Source: Sandaracinaceae bacterium
GTDB lineage: Bacteria; Myxococcota_A; Polyangia; Polyangiales; Sandaracinaceae
Direction of reading: 5' to 3'
DNA length: 64,000 bases
NCBI GenBank assembly: GCA_020633195.1
Contig: JACKEC010000015.1
Location: 186,001 to 250,000, forward strand
The notes under the pieces were generated by a model. That model made no database searches. It was not told the origin of the DNA and saw only the letters and a program-made list of their open reading frames with translations. Of this stretch, positions 63,652-64,000 are shown one piece after another (position 1 is the stretch's first letter; each line of letters starts with the position of its first letter). The translations under genes were made by a program, and so were the position numbers.

Positions 63652-64000
63652 TCAATCGAAGCGTGGATACAGCTCGGCCTCGAACCGCGCGGCGAGGTCG
63701 GGCCCGAGGTGCCGGATCGGCCCGGCCAGCTCGTCCCGGGCGCTCACGTGGTAGCTCGCGGTCCGGGCCGCGATCGAGGGCAGCCAGGCGGTGTGGAGCG
63801 AGAAGCCGATCTTCCAGGCCGGCGACGCGAGCTTCGCGATCGGGCCCTGGGCGAGATCGGCGGCGTCGAAGATCCACAGCTCGGTGCGGCTGTCCGTGTA
63901 CATGGTGCCGATCAGGTAGCCGTCGGTCGGGCCCGCGCCGCGGGGCACGAACTGCAGCGAGCCCGCCATCACGCCGTCCGGGAGCGCGAAGGAGTCGGCG
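63652..64000 (-). CDS. carotenoid-oxygenase-like protein (partial, N-terminus outside window)
   Basis: The last roughly 115 residues of a larger protein; the frame is open to the window edge. The sequence GSLQFVPRGAGPTDGYLIGTMY, SRTELWIFDAADLAQGPIAK and WKIGFSLHTAWLP matches the C-terminal blades of the RPE65/carotenoid cleavage dioxygenase family. There the GFHxxW-type His binds iron; here the His is in SLHTAW, two residues later than usual. The gene ends about 40 bp before the diheme lipoprotein start. Family call is moderate because most of the protein is not visible. Confidence 0.55.
   Translation of the reverse strand, partial: ADSFALPDGVMAGSLQFVPRGAGPTDGYLIGTMYTDSRTELWIFDAADLAQGPIAKLASPAWKIGFSLHTAWLPSIAARTASYHVSARDELAGPIRHLGPDLAARFEAELYPRFD

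Overview
The window is very GC-rich DNA whose lipoproteins carry Asp-Ala-Gly linkers. It encodes two Hanks-type Ser/Thr kinases with Pro/Ala tails, an RCC1 propeller, an AgmX-like domain and a MYXO-CTERM sorting signal. Together these point to a myxobacterium, most plausibly a Polyangiales/Sandaracinus-like lineage. The lineage is my inference; the features are visible. I saw no rRNA, tRNA or CRISPR array.

Layout. 1-3736: the N-terminal part of a bestrophin-like protein, an RCC1 lipoprotein and a Cys-rich repeat lipoprotein. 3737-10438: a TetR-controlled RND efflux system (tetR-MFP-RND leftward, tolC rightward) with a palindromic operator between the arms. 10446-13035: an IS66-family element with clear ends and an 8-bp target duplication, but frame-broken tnpA/B/C. 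13051-22864: a leftward MFP-RND-USP-RND operon in which the two RND pumps are near copies and one has lost a proton-relay Asp. 23198-27464: a possible small exported protein, a metallophosphoesterase, a C2-domain lipoprotein and a leucyl aminopeptidase. 27846-33518: rpoD followed by two lipoproteins. 33574-38651: TPR protein, receiver domain, kinase and ALDH7. 38727-46248: lipoprotein, methyltransferase, degenerate M61-like lipoprotein, MMPL-like exporter, second kinase and a small protein. 46262-52947: lipoprotein, beta-propeller, mqo, AgmX-like lipoprotein, PH-like protein, ABM-like protein and a MYXO-CTERM peptidase-like protein. 52951-57810: scramblase-like membrane protein, Cys-rich lipoprotein, ArsR/AHSA1 pair, methyltransferase and lipoprotein. 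57896-64000: large TPR protein, a two-permease ABC exporter with its ATPase, a diheme lipoprotein and a partial carotenoid-oxygenase-like gene.

Themes. (1) Many first-of-transcript genes have a TANNNT -10-like hexamer only 5-9 nt before the start codon and no Shine-Dalgarno, which suggests leaderless transcription. Genes inside operons usually have a Shine-Dalgarno or overlap their neighbour. (2) The region is rich in envelope export systems: three RND pumps, one MMPL-like exporter, one ABC exporter and TolC. (3) The best candidate for something undescribed is the MFP-RND-USP-RND operon, which may make a hetero-oligomeric pump from one proton-competent and one proton-relay-defective subunit, with a universal stress protein translated between them.
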